Assembly: GCA_001314625.1 (NCBI GenBank)
Contig: LJSH01000005.1
Coordinates: 58,285-122,284, forward strand
DNA from: Oceanicaulis sp. HLUCCA04
GTDB taxonomy: Bacteria; Pseudomonadota; Alphaproteobacteria; Caulobacterales; Maricaulaceae
Length of the DNA stretch: 64,000 bases
Direction of reading: 5' to 3'
The position numbers and the translations under genes were made by a program. This document shows positions 35,031-48,600 of this stretch, piece after piece (positions within the stretch are counted from its first letter, which is position 1; every line of letters starts with the position of its first letter). The notes under the pieces are model-generated. The model was given only the letters and a program-made list of their open reading frames with translations, did no database searches and was not told where the DNA came from.

Positions 35031-35585
35031 TTATTCGGCAGCCTCACGCCGCGCGTCACCGGCTTCACCGGGCCGGGCGCGCACGGTGCGCACCGTCTCG
35101 GACATCTGACGGGCCAGCCCGACCATTTCCGGTCCGCATTCGGGGTTGTCGGCAACCGCGCGCGCCATCGCTTCGGCCAGTGCCAGAAGGCGCGGCGCTT
35201 GAGAGATAAGGCGCGCTTGCGCCTCGACGCGGTGGGGGTCGCGATCATATTCAGCGCCCGGTGTCCGCCAGCCGCCCCAGTTCTGCTGATCGGTCACGAC
35301 GACCGGATAGGTGCCCGGAAAGGGATGGTGGGCGCATTCTTCGGGCGTTTGCCATTTGTTGGCAGCACGCAATACGCGCCAGTTGCTGCCCGTGCTCTCG
35401 CCACCATTATCTTCCACGGAGAGTTCGTGGGTCTGGAAGTCACGGCCCAGCCCGCAATCGTAGAAGACCTTTACCGGCTCCTCCACATCGCGGACCCATT
35501 GCGGCTTGACCTTCTCTACAAGCGCCCACGTGCCGACCGGATGGACGAACACGCGCTGGTGTTTGTGAAAGATGGCCTTCGCCAT
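35031..35585 (-). CDS. Conserved hypothetical protein
   Basis: About 184 aa. It starts MAKAIFHKHQRVFVHPVGTWALVEKVKPQWVRDVEEPVKVFYDCGLGR, a stretch I associate with conserved alphaproteobacterial proteins of unknown function, and the middle holds NWGGWRTPGAEYDRDP. No signal peptide or membrane helix. It lies about 50 bases upstream of the PleC-like gene on the same strand, so the two may be co-transcribed. The C-terminal ~30 residues are low-complexity. Confidence 0.85.
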   Translation of the reverse strand: MAKAIFHKHQRVFVHPVGTWALVEKVKPQWVRDVEEPVKVFYDCGLGRDFQTHELSVEDNGGESTGSNWRVLRAANKWQTPEECAHHPFPGTYPVVVTDQQNWGGWRTPGAEYDRDPHRVEAQARLISQAPRLLALAEAMARAVADNPECGPEMVGLARQMSETVRTVRARPGEAGDARREAAE

Positions 35586-35670
35586 GACAGGCTCTCCGCG
35601 TTTCTCGCTCCAGAGGCGAAATCACGGGCACTTTACGCGAGCCGGTTTAGAGCGGCGTTAAGGAGCGTGG

Positions 35671-35710
35671 TTAACGCGCCGTTTCCACGGAAGTGAAAAC
35701 GGCGCGTCTT
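35671..35710. repeat. Inverted repeat between two minus-strand genes
   Basis: ACGCGCCGTTT and AAACGGCGCGT arms flank a short CCACGGAAGTGA loop. It sits just after the stop of the DUF4349 gene on the minus strand, so it may act as a terminator, but there is no clear T-run. Confidence 0.5.
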
Positions 35711-35716
35711 GTCCGC

Positions 35717-36649
35717 TCAGGGCTTCGCAGCTGCCTTCCTGCGTTTGCGGCGCACGAGAAGCCAGCGGATGAGGAAGATGGCGGGAATAGCCAGTAACAG
35801 CCAGGGCAGGATCATCGCCACGAACAGGATGACGGCGGCAACGCCTTGCGACAGTGTGTCGGTAAAGTCTGCAAGTGCTTCCATGATCGGGTTGAAGCGG
35901 ACCGGCGAGGTCTGGCTGACAATGGGCTGGTAGTGCAGCGTCAGGCGGGAGGTCTCCACCCGGGTACGCAAGGCGGCGATGACGCTGGCGCGCGCATCAA
36001 TATCGGCCTGAACCCGCGACAATTCGCGTTCCACGGCGAGGACGTCCGTCATCGGTCCGTCATTGGTCTCCAGCAGCGTCTGCAGCCGGTCACGCAGGGC
36101 CGTCTGGGCCCGCAGGCGGGCTTCGCCATCGACAATCTGGGTGGTCAGATCGTCTACGCTGGTATTCTGGCTCTGGATATTGCCTCCAGCGTCGTCGACC
36201 TCGGCGGCCAGTCCGGCGCGGAAAGTCTCGATCCAGTCCGGCCGGGCCCGGATATCCAGCGATCCCGAAGGGCGTTCGCCATCCGGATCATTGATCGTCG
36301 CGTTGATGACGCGGCAGACATTGCCACCGGCTGCGGCGCAGGCTTCCTGATGTTCGCGGTGAACCTGCGCCAGGGCTCGGGCTGGCAGGCGCAGGCCATA
36401 ATTGTGAGAGTAGGCGAGCAGGACGGCCTGCTCAGCCTGAGGTCCGCCACCATCTGGAGATGGTAATGGAGCCGCGGGCGGAGGCGGTGGAGGCGGCGGT
36501 GCCGAAGACCGCATCGCCGCGCCGACCGTAATCTGGTCTGCGGCTTCCTCATAAGCCGGTTCGAGGCCTTGATCGCGGCTGTCCGGAGCATCACAGGCAC
36601 TTAGTGCCAGAGCAAAGGCTGCAACCGCAGCGATTTGACGAAAACACAT
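35717..36649 (-). CDS. DUF4349 lipoprotein
   Basis: About 310 aa. A lipoprotein signal with lipobox LSAC (Cys19) is followed by a Pro-rich linker (about nine prolines near residue 55). DUF4349 features include an extracytoplasmic helical coiled coil (residues ~165-235: DLTTQIVDGEARLRAQTALRDRLQTLL; LAVERELSRVQADIDARASVIAALRTRV). A C-terminal membrane helix (residues ~270-300) and basic tail close it. Function unknown; usually an envelope protein. Confidence 0.9.
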   Translation of the reverse strand: MCFRQIAAVAAFALALSACDAPDSRDQGLEPAYEEAADQITVGAAMRSSAPPPPPPPPAAPLPSPDGGGPQAEQAVLLAYSHNYGLRLPARALAQVHREHQEACAAAGGNVCRVINATINDPDGERPSGSLDIRARPDWIETFRAGLAAEVDDAGGNIQSQNTSVDDLTTQIVDGEARLRAQTALRDRLQTLLETNDGPMTDVLAVERELSRVQADIDARASVIAALRTRVETSRLTLHYQPIVSQTSPVRFNPIMEALADFTDTLSQGVAAVILFVAMILPWLLLAIPAIFLIRWLLVRRKRRKAAAKP

Positions 36650-36752
36650 GAATGTTCACTCCCCGATTCTCATACTGATGAGTACTCCCGGGCGAAGTGT
36701 GTGCCGTCAAATGTGGCAGCCGCAAGACCAGCGGGCTGGGTATTCTTTATTG

Positions 36753-37019
36753 TCAGACGAATTCGCCACTCAGCCTGCGCCGCTCAAGTGCCAGCGCGCC
36801 GCGGATGAGGATCACTGTCAGGATGATGGCACCGATAACGGCAAGGCCTTCGCCGATTTCAATGACCAGCAAGGGCAGTCCCAGCATCATGCCCAGCGCC
36901 CAGATGACGGCCGCGACGGTCAGAAAGCCGGTGATCGAGATAAACAGCGAGCCCGTCACAGCCGCCAGGACGGCGTGAACGGTAAGCCGCGCCATAGCTG
37001 CGGCGGTATGGGTGGTCAT
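36753..37019 (-). CDS. Small membrane protein with two helices
   Basis: About 88 aa from the ATG complementary to 37017-37019, chosen because GGAG precedes it at the right distance. Two hydrophobic helices (residues ~15-40 and ~45-72) are followed by a basic tail. No family recognised. It is divergent from the 37228 gene. The opposite-strand frame at 36648-37172 is a shadow of this gene. Confidence 0.65.
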   Translation of the reverse strand: MTTHTAAAMARLTVHAVLAAVTGSLFISITGFLTVAAVIWALGMMLGLPLLVIEIGEGLAVIGAIILTVILIRGALALERRRLSGEFV

Positions 37020-37227
37020 TGGGTGCTCCGACAAAAGAACGCTCAAAAAATATCGCGTGCAAGAAGGCCGGCCAGCCTCCGCCGCGCACCAGGATATTTG
37101 GCGATGAAGCGGGTTCTGGAAAAGAGGTCATGTGCGCAACTGCTCAACGGCAGGGAATCGGCTAGAAGATGAAGCAGGAAGCCATTTTGCGATGCCGCAG
37201 GCGGCCTCTCAGGAAAGGGTTGTAACA

Positions 37228-37530
37228 ATGAGTGATGCACCGCTTGGCTCGAAGGCAAACCCTTCGCAGTTCGACTGCCTGCCGGATCTGGCGGACGATG
37301 AGCCCTATTTCGTGATCCGGGCGCACGACCCGCTTTCCAACGCGCTGGTGGAGCTTCACGCCTATATCGGTGCTGGTCAGGCGGGCGCTGCCCACAACAA
37401 GCTGGCCGAGATCATGGCGCTGACATCGGATCGTCCTCCGCGCCCTTCGGGATCGCCCAAATACCGGGAAACCTTCGCCATTTCTGGCGCGATGGAGCGC
37501 TGGCGGCGCAACGATACCGGTTCGCACTGA
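37228..37530 (+). CDS. Small conserved hypothetical protein upstream of fliQ
   Basis: About 100 aa starting MSDAPLGSKANPSQFDCLPDLADDEPYFVIRAHDPLSNALVELHAYIGAGQAGAAHNKLAEIMAL. It is soluble and lacks cysteine motifs. The start is chosen at an ATG with an AGGAAAGGG ribosome site. It lies 87 bases upstream of fliQ; the CtrA box at 37537 separates them. Function unknown. Confidence 0.8.
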   Translation: MSDAPLGSKANPSQFDCLPDLADDEPYFVIRAHDPLSNALVELHAYIGAGQAGAAHNKLAEIMALTSDRPPRPSGSPKYRETFAISGAMERWRRNDTGSH

Positions 37531-37536
37531 CTGGCG

Positions 37537-37551
37537 TTAACGCGCGTTTAA
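37537..37551. promoter_or_regulatory. CtrA box upstream of fliQ
   Basis: TTAA-CGCGCGT-TTAA is a perfect TTAA-N7-TTAA CtrA-binding motif. A third TTAA follows at 37558-37561 (N6 spacing). It is about 67 bases before the fliQ start. In Caulobacter, CtrA activates the class II flagellar fliQR operon through such boxes. Motif seen directly; binding is inferred. Confidence 0.85.
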
Positions 37552-37617
37552 CCTTTCTTAACCGACTCACGATTGTGTGGGGTGCGAACGGTAACGGGAT
37601 CAGAAGGAACCCGCTTC

Positions 37618-37881
37618 ATGACTGGCGCAGATGCACTCGATGTCGGGCGTGAAGCCATCTGGACCATGCTGGCAATGGCCGCGCCGATCATGATGGTGGG
37701 GCTGGCGGTTGGCCTGATCATCGCGCTGTTTCAGGCCCTGACGCAGGTTCAGGAAATGACACTGGTCTTCGTGCCAAAGATCATCGCGATCTTTCTAGCG
37801 CTGGTGGTGTTCATGCCGCTGATGGGCGCTGTGCTGGGCACATTCATGACCAATATTGCGGACAGAATCGCGGCAGGCTGA
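37618..37881 (+). CDS. fliQ: Flagellar export protein FliQ
   Basis: About 87 aa with two membrane helices (residues ~18-40 and ~50-72). The signature pattern MMVGLAVGLIIALFQALTQVQEMTLVFVPKI is present. FliQ is part of the export gate of the flagellar type III secretion system with FliR, FliP and FlhB. ATG 37618 has an AAGGA site; earlier in-frame starts lie in the CtrA promoter region. Followed by fliR after 7 bases. Confidence 0.97.
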   Translation: MTGADALDVGREAIWTMLAMAAPIMMVGLAVGLIIALFQALTQVQEMTLVFVPKIIAIFLALVVFMPLMGAVLGTFMTNIADRIAAG

Positions 37882-37888
37882 TGCCGCG

Positions 37889-38647
37889 ATGACTATCACC
37901 TTTGACCTGCCCGCCATTGTTTTTGCCGCCGCGCTGGTATTCGCCCGCATGGGGGCGATCCTCATGCTGTTGCCGGGCTTTGGCGAGCCGGGCTTTCCCA
38001 TCCGTATCCGTCTGTCGTTTGCGCTGGCATTTTCGTTCGCGATCGGGCCGGTTGTTGCCCCGCTTCTGCCTGCGCAGCCCGATACGCTGGCCGGTCTCGC
38101 CGGATATGTGGCGGGTGAGGCAATAATCGGGCTGATGATCGGGGGCGTGGCACGCATGCTGTTGTCGTCGGCGTCGGTGGCCGGACAGGTTATCGGCTAT
38201 CAGAGCGGCCTTGCCATGGCGCAGGCCTTTGACCCCGCCCAAGGGCAGACCGGCGCCTTGCCGGCAACGTTTCTCAACCTGCTTTTCATCGTGCTGATCT
38301 TCACGACGAATGTTCATCACTTGCTGCTGCAGGCGGCGGCAGGCTCCTACATGCTGATGCCGGCGGGCGAGGTGCCGATGTGGGGCGACGCGGCCGGATG
38401 GGCGCTCGACCTGTTCATCAGCGCGTTCAATATCGGCATTCAGCTCGCCTCGCCGCTGATCCTGTTCGGGCTGATCTTCTATCTGGGGCTTGGCGTGCTG
38501 TCGCGGATGATGCCGCAAGTACAGATTTTCTTCGTGGCCATGCCTATCAACATACTGATCGGCTTTACGATCTTCGCCATCGCGCTGGGTACGATGGCGA
38601 TGGTCTGGCTGGAACGCCTCGAAGCCTTCACCGCAACGCTGATGTGA
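37889..38647 (+). CDS. fliR: Flagellar export protein FliR
   Basis: About 252 aa, almost entirely hydrophobic with about six helices. Patterns such as FARMGAILMLLPGFGEPGFPIRIRLSFALAFS, VIGYQSGLAMAQAFDPAQGQTGALPATFLNLLFIVLIF and GVLSRMMPQVQIFFVAMPINILIGF define the FliR family. Export gate component. Seven bases separate it from flhB. Confidence 0.97.
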   Translation: MTITFDLPAIVFAAALVFARMGAILMLLPGFGEPGFPIRIRLSFALAFSFAIGPVVAPLLPAQPDTLAGLAGYVAGEAIIGLMIGGVARMLLSSASVAGQVIGYQSGLAMAQAFDPAQGQTGALPATFLNLLFIVLIFTTNVHHLLLQAAAGSYMLMPAGEVPMWGDAAGWALDLFISAFNIGIQLASPLILFGLIFYLGLGVLSRMMPQVQIFFVAMPINILIGFTIFAIALGTMAMVWLERLEAFTATLM

Positions 38648-38654
38648 GGATCAC

Positions 38655-39722
38655 ATGGCAGAAGGTGAGGACAAGAGCGAAAAGACCGAACCGCCAAGCC
38701 AGCGAAAGCTGGACAAGGCGCGCGAGAAGGGCGATGTGCCCAAATCGCAGGAAATTCCCGCCTGGTTCATTCTGGCGGCCGGTCTGGGCGTGCTGGCAGC
38801 GTTCGGCCCGGCCATGGGCACGGGCCTGACGCGGGAATTGTCTGTTTTCCTGTCAAAGCCGCATGAAATTTCGCTGGACGGGACCGGCGCGCTGACCGTT
38901 ACGGCTGCCGCCGTGATGAAAGTGGTCATGGTGATGGGGCTGGCCTTCGGTGCCATCCTGGCTGCGGCACTGGCCGGTCATTTCGTCCAGCATGGCCTGA
39001 TTTTCACCACGTCGAAAATGGAGCCCAAGCTGAGCAAGCTCAATCCGGTCGAGGGGGCAAAGCGCATTCTGGGGCCGCAAGGCTGGGTCAATTTCCTCAA
39101 AGGGCTCGCCAAGATGACGCTGGTGGCGATTGCCATCACGATTGTCCTGTGGCCCCGCATGGACTTGCTGGCCAGCCTCCCTGCCGTTGCGCCCGGCCAG
39201 CTCCTCGTCCTGTTTCGCGAGATCGCCATTCAGCTGATGCTGGCGGCGCTGGCGGTATTCTCCGTCATCGCGCTGGCCGACTACATCTTCCAGCGCCAGC
39301 AATTCTATGACCGCAACAAGATGAGCCACCGCGAAATCCGCGACGAATTCAAGGAATCCGAAGGCGATCCAATGGTGCGCGCGCGCTTGCGCCAGATCCG
39401 CCAGGAGCGGGCCAGAAAGCGCATGATGGCCGCCGTGCCCGAAGCCGCTGTCGTGATCACCAACCCGACCCACTACGCCGTGGCGCTCAAATACGAGCAG
39501 GGCGTCACAGCCGCGCCGATCTGTGTCGCCAAGGGGGTTGAGGCCGTCGCGCTGAAAATCCGCGAAATCGCCGAGGAAAATGGCGTTCCCATCGTTGAAG
39601 ACCCGCCGCTGGCACGCGCGCTGCACGCCAGCGTGGATCTGGACGAGGTCATTCCGCCCGAGCAATTCGCCGCCGTCGCCAAGGTGATTGGCTATGTGCT
39701 GTCGCTCAAGAAACGGCGCTAG
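38655..39722 (+). CDS. flhB: Flagellar export switch protein FlhB
   Basis: About 355 aa. It begins with EKTEPPSQRKLDKAREKGDVPKSQE, followed by four membrane helices and the cytoplasmic domain with the autocleavage NPTH site (Asn270-His273, VVITNPTHYAVAL). FlhB switches export from rod-hook to filament substrates. Last gene of the fliQ-fliR-flhB operon; convergent with alaS. Confidence 0.97.
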   Translation: MAEGEDKSEKTEPPSQRKLDKAREKGDVPKSQEIPAWFILAAGLGVLAAFGPAMGTGLTRELSVFLSKPHEISLDGTGALTVTAAAVMKVVMVMGLAFGAILAAALAGHFVQHGLIFTTSKMEPKLSKLNPVEGAKRILGPQGWVNFLKGLAKMTLVAIAITIVLWPRMDLLASLPAVAPGQLLVLFREIAIQLMLAALAVFSVIALADYIFQRQQFYDRNKMSHREIRDEFKESEGDPMVRARLRQIRQERARKRMMAAVPEAAVVITNPTHYAVALKYEQGVTAAPICVAKGVEAVALKIREIAEENGVPIVEDPPLARALHASVDLDEVIPPEQFAAVAKVIGYVLSLKKRR

Positions 39723-39756
39723 GCACAGCGCCGTCACTGGCGCGCTGCCCGCCTCG

Positions 39757-42423
<2,667 letters not shown>

Positions 42424-42539
42424 GGCGGGCTCCGCTCGTTTCGATTTTTCACTCACTGGTAACGCACATATACGAACGGGCGCCCGGCCAAGCCAAGCGC
42501 CCGTCGCAATGAAAAGCGGTTCGTAGCTGCGTTGAAGCC

Positions 42540-43628
42540 CTATCCGGCCGCTTCTGCCGCATCCTCAATGTCATCATCCGCGCTCGGACCGACCAGCATT
42601 TCCTCAGCGATCAGGCCCGCACTGGAGCGAATCTGGTTTTCGATCTTTTCCGCCATGTCGGGATTATCGAGCAGGAATTTGCGGGCATTCTCCCGGCCCT
42701 GACCGATCCGTTCGGAATCGTGAGAGTACCAGGAGCCCGACTTTTCGATGATCCCGGCCTTGACCCCCAGATCAATCACCTCGCCCATGCGCGAGATGCC
42801 TTCGCCATAGAGAATGTCGAATTCGACCTCCCGGAAGGGCGGCGCCACCTTGTTCTTGACCACTTTGACGCGGGTCTGGTTGCCGATAACTTCGTCGCGG
42901 TCCTTGATGGCACCGATACGGCGAATGTCGAGACGCACCGAGGAATAGAATTTCAGCGCATTGCCGCCGGTCGTCGTTTCAGGATTACCGAACATCACCC
43001 CGATCTTCATGCGGATCTGGTTGATGAAAATGACCAGGCAGTTCGACTTGGAGATCGAGCCGGTAAGCTTGCGCAATGCCTGGCTCATCAGGCGGGCCTG
43101 AAGACCCGGCAGGCTGTCACCCATATCGCCTTCAAGCTCGGCGCGCGGCGTGAGTGCGGCCACCGAATCGATCACCAGCACATCGATGGCGCCGGAGCGC
43201 ACGAGTGTATCGGTGATCTCGAGCGACTGTTCCCCGGTATCGGGCTGGGAGACCAGCAATTCACTGACATCGACGCCCAGCTTGCGCGCATAGACCGGGT
43301 CGAGCGCGTGCTCGGCATCAACGAAGGCGCACACACCGCCGCGCTTTTGCGCCTCGGCAATGCAATGAAGCGCCAGGGTCGTCTTGCCGGAGCTTTCCGG
43401 GCCATAGATTTCCACGACCCGTCCTTTGGGAAGGCCACCGACGCCCAGCGCGATATCAAGGCCGAGCGAGCCAGTGGATACCGCTTCGATATTCTGGTTC
43501 GGGCGGGCACCAAGCTTCATGACCGAGCCTTTGCCGAACTGCCGGTCGATCTGTGTAAGCGCGGCTTCAAGAGCCTTGGACTTGTCCATATCGGTGTCTT
43601 TCACCAGTCGGATTGCGGAAGATGCCAT
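42540..43628 (-). CDS. recA: Recombinase RecA
   Basis: About 362 aa. The Walker A motif ([16 protein letters not shown]), Walker B region ([23 protein letters not shown]) and DNA-binding loop ([28 protein letters not shown]) are complete, and the C-terminus is acidic. It mediates homologous recombination and LexA cleavage. A LexA box lies about 80 bases upstream. In GTA producers RecA is also needed for incoming DNA recombination. Confidence 0.98.
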   Translation of the reverse strand: MASSAIRLVKDTDMDKSKALEAALTQIDRQFGKGSVMKLGARPNQNIEAVSTGSLGLDIALGVGGLPKGRVVEIYGPESSGKTTLALHCIAEAQKRGGVCAFVDAEHALDPVYARKLGVDVSELLVSQPDTGEQSLEITDTLVRSGAIDVLVIDSVAALTPRAELEGDMGDSLPGLQARLMSQALRKLTGSISKSNCLVIFINQIRMKIGVMFGNPETTTGGNALKFYSSVRLDIRRIGAIKDRDEVIGNQTRVKVVKNKVAPPFREVEFDILYGEGISRMGEVIDLGVKAGIIEKSGSWYSHDSERIGQGRENARKFLLDNPDMAEKIENQIRSSAGLIAEEMLVGPSADDDIEDAAEAAG

Positions 43629-43709
43629 TGGTTCGGTTCCCTTATTTCACGCATTGCCTGGATGGGCAAACGCGCTGGATTGAGGGAATTTGTACCGCAT
43701 TTGTTCACA

Positions 43710-43724
43710 GAACACAAGCGGAAC
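43710..43724 (-). promoter_or_regulatory. LexA (SOS) box upstream of recA
   Basis: GAAC-ACAAGCG-GAAC (GTTC-N7-GTTC on the gene strand) is the exact direct-repeat LexA operator of alphaproteobacteria. It sits 82 bases before the recA start. Indicates SOS control of recA. Confidence 0.88.
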
Positions 43725-43753
43725 ATTAACCGGCCCTATGCCGGATTGATAAG

Positions 43754-46339
43754 CTAGCGTCCGAGTTCGTCTTTTACCCGCTGCGCAAGGGCTTCGAGGC
43801 TGAATGGCTTGGGCAGGAACGAGATGTCGAGATCGTCGGACAGCGTGTGAGAGAAGTGCTCCTCGGCATAGCCGGAAATGAAAATGATCCGCGCATCGCC
43901 CAGATAGTCCGCAGCCGCTTTCAGCAGGCCAGGCCCGTCCAGCCCCGGCATGACGACATCGGAGATGATCAGATCAAAACCGCCCGGGCGCTCTTCGAGA
44001 ATCGCCAGCGCCTCCTCGCCGTCTTCGGCCTCGTCGACTTCATAGCCCCGGTTTTTCAGCGTCAGGGCCGTAATGCTGCGCACCGGCGCCTCGTCCTCGA
44101 CCAGCAGGATGCGTCCGCGCCCGGCCTGGTCTGCGGGTTTGCGTTGTACCGGCACTTCGGCTTTGCGCGTTTCGGTGCGGGCGATTTCGTCGGCATCGGG
44201 AATGTGTTCGGGCAGATAGATGGAGAAGGTTGTGCCTTCGCCCGGCGTGGAGCGGGCAAACAGGAAGCCGGAAGATTGCTTGACGATGCCGTAGACGGTG
44301 GCGAGGCCAAGCCCTGTGCCCTTGCCTGCCTCTTTGGTTGTGAAGAAGGGCTCGAAAATCTTCGCCAGCGTGTCGGCATCCATCCCGCAGCCTTCATCGG
44401 CGATGTGGATGGCGGCCCAGGCGCCGTCCTTCACGTCCGGTGCGCCTGCGGCCCGCACCTCTGCCGCATCAACGCGGTCGGTGGAGATGGTCAGCGTGCC
44501 GCGCCCCTTCGCGGCCATGGCATCGCGCGCGTTGGTGGCCAGGTTCATCAGTGCGTTGGCCAGCTCATCCTTGTCGATTCGCACCAGCGGCACGCCCCGC
44601 CCATGGCGGACTTCGACGCGCATCCATTCTTCCACGCTCTGACGCACAAGATGGACCGCGTCGGCGAGCGTTTCGGTAAGGTCCACGGTTTCAACGCGCA
44701 GGGTCTGTTTGCGGGCAAAGGCCAGAAGATGCTTGATGCGCCCGGCAGCCGTTGCCACGACACCATTGATTTTCTGCAGGTCAGGATAGGCCGGATCACC
44801 AACCGGATGGCGCAGGAGAAGATTGTCTGTGTTCAGCCGGATAGCGGTCAGGAAATTGTTGAAATCGTGCGCGACGCGGGCCACCAGCTCGCCCACCGCT
44901 TTGAGTTTTTGTGCCTGCGCGTACTGGCCCTCAAGCTCGCGGAACGCCGTGATGTCGACCACATAGGCAGCCCGCTTGCCAGAGCGTGCAGGCGACAGGA
45001 ACAGGTGGACATCGCGCGAGCCATCCGCCGATTTCAGCTTCAGCGCTACCGGCTCGGCGCGGCCCGACATCGCGGTCGCAAACGCATCCTCGCGATTATC
45101 GCCTGTGCTCCAGTCGAACAATTCCTCGAACTTCATGCCGGGTATGGCGGTGCCACCCGATAGCTGGACCAGCGCTGGATTGGCATCTTCGATAATGGAT
45201 TGCTGGGGATCAGACCCTTCCAGACGGGCCACACCGAACGGCGCGCTGGCGAACATGTCGTCAAACGTGCGGCCCGTGCGCCCGCCGGTATGCTGGGCAA
45301 TCACCTGGGCGACGCCGGGCGGCGTGCCGGCAGCGGTCAGCCCGTAGACAACCGCCCGTGCGCGCGCCGGGCGCCCTTCATCCCATTCCACGGCCAGCGT
45401 GATCGGGCTTTCGACACCTTCACGCGCCAGCAGGCGCGCATCCAGCCGGATAATGCCCTTGTCGCCGCGCGTCTTGAGGAAACTTCTGGCCATGTCACCG
45501 GCCAGAAAATCCTTCACTTTCAGCGCCTGGCCTTCCGGCACGTCCAGCCACGCCCGCAGTGTTGCGTTGGCAGACAGAACACGCCCCTCGCCATCGGCCA
45601 GGAACAGCCCCACGGGCGCATGTTCGGCCCAGTCCGGTGTGCCAGGTTCCGCGTCCAGAGCCTCGCTGGCCCGGATTTCGGCAAAGCGCCACAATGCGCC
45701 GCCAGCTGGCACCGGATCCACCGATACGCTGAAGACGCCGCCGCCGGATTCGCCCAGGGCGCTCAGGGTTTCGCGCGCCGCCTGGCCTGCGGTTGCAGCG
45801 CGCGACAGCCGGTAGAGCGCGCCGCCCGAGCTGCCCGGCCACAAACGGTCAGGCGCGGGCAGGGTGACGCCAGCCGTCAGCGGCATCACGGTCTTGGCCA
45901 GCTTGCGATAGGCCGCATTGGCCCAGGCGGTACGCCCGCGTGCATCAGTAACCAGCATGGGCTCTGCGGCAGCATCAATGGCCGCGCTGACCAGCGCATC
46001 GGCTTTGGGGCGCACCACCGGCTCGATGCGCAAGGAGCGCGCAGCGCTTTCACCTGCCGCAACGGCAAACATCAGGATGAACGCCACGAAGGCGATGCCC
46101 GACAACAGCACAAAGCCATGCCATCCAGCGGTGGAGGCGGCCACCAGCGAGAAACCGGCGGCTCCCAGTGCCAGCAGTCCTGCCACCCAGAACACCGTGC
46201 GTGCCAGCAAGGTGACGCGGCTCTGGCGCTCTTTGGGCAGTGACGCCTTGCGCACCGAGACAGGCCCGGTTTCAGCCGCATCGTCCGGCTGGCTCTTCTT
46301 GGCAGGCTTTCTGGTGCGGGCGGGGGCATCAGTCATCAC
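43754..46339 (-). CDS. cckA: Hybrid histidine kinase CckA
   Basis: About 861 aa. Two N-terminal membrane helices (residues ~46-66 and ~73-94) precede PAS-like domains (~115-240, ~250-340 and ~360-460). HisKA follows with His491 in [24 protein letters not shown], then HATPase with [20 protein letters not shown] and a C-terminal receiver with Asp794 ([14 protein letters not shown]). The HDFNN box, receiver and position near recA and fliQR-flhB match Caulobacter CckA, the phosphodonor for CtrA via ChpT. It is ~170 aa longer than the Caulobacter protein because of an extra PAS-like region. Confidence 0.9.
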   Translation of the reverse strand: MMTDAPARTRKPAKKSQPDDAAETGPVSVRKASLPKERQSRVTLLARTVFWVAGLLALGAAGFSLVAASTAGWHGFVLLSGIAFVAFILMFAVAAGESAARSLRIEPVVRPKADALVSAAIDAAAEPMLVTDARGRTAWANAAYRKLAKTVMPLTAGVTLPAPDRLWPGSSGGALYRLSRAATAGQAARETLSALGESGGGVFSVSVDPVPAGGALWRFAEIRASEALDAEPGTPDWAEHAPVGLFLADGEGRVLSANATLRAWLDVPEGQALKVKDFLAGDMARSFLKTRGDKGIIRLDARLLAREGVESPITLAVEWDEGRPARARAVVYGLTAAGTPPGVAQVIAQHTGGRTGRTFDDMFASAPFGVARLEGSDPQQSIIEDANPALVQLSGGTAIPGMKFEELFDWSTGDNREDAFATAMSGRAEPVALKLKSADGSRDVHLFLSPARSGKRAAYVVDITAFRELEGQYAQAQKLKAVGELVARVAHDFNNFLTAIRLNTDNLLLRHPVGDPAYPDLQKINGVVATAAGRIKHLLAFARKQTLRVETVDLTETLADAVHLVRQSVEEWMRVEVRHGRGVPLVRIDKDELANALMNLATNARDAMAAKGRGTLTISTDRVDAAEVRAAGAPDVKDGAWAAIHIADEGCGMDADTLAKIFEPFFTTKEAGKGTGLGLATVYGIVKQSSGFLFARSTPGEGTTFSIYLPEHIPDADEIARTETRKAEVPVQRKPADQAGRGRILLVEDEAPVRSITALTLKNRGYEVDEAEDGEEALAILEERPGGFDLIISDVVMPGLDGPGLLKAAADYLGDARIIFISGYAEEHFSHTLSDDLDISFLPKPFSLEALAQRVKDELGR

Positions 46340-46458
46340 GGCACTCCGTGCGGGGAAAGCGATTCGGCCTATGGTTTGACCGATTCAGGTTAACCAGTTT
46401 TCCGCGCGCTGACGAAATCTTCTGCCATGGCGTGTGCTGGCGGATACGCGGGAACAGG

Positions 46459-48596
<2,138 letters not shown>

Positions 48597-48600
<4 letters not shown>

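Noticed and set aside
35658-35674. TTAA...TTAA pair upstream of the 35031 gene considered as a CtrA box
   Set aside because: Spacing is nine bases instead of seven; not canonical.
36648-37172. 174-codon + frame
   Set aside because: Covers the small minus-strand membrane protein; its translation is Gln/Asp/Arg-rich and typical of a shadow.
43847-45163. 438-codon + frame antisense to cckA
   Set aside because: Shadow frame created by the GC-rich third positions of cckA.
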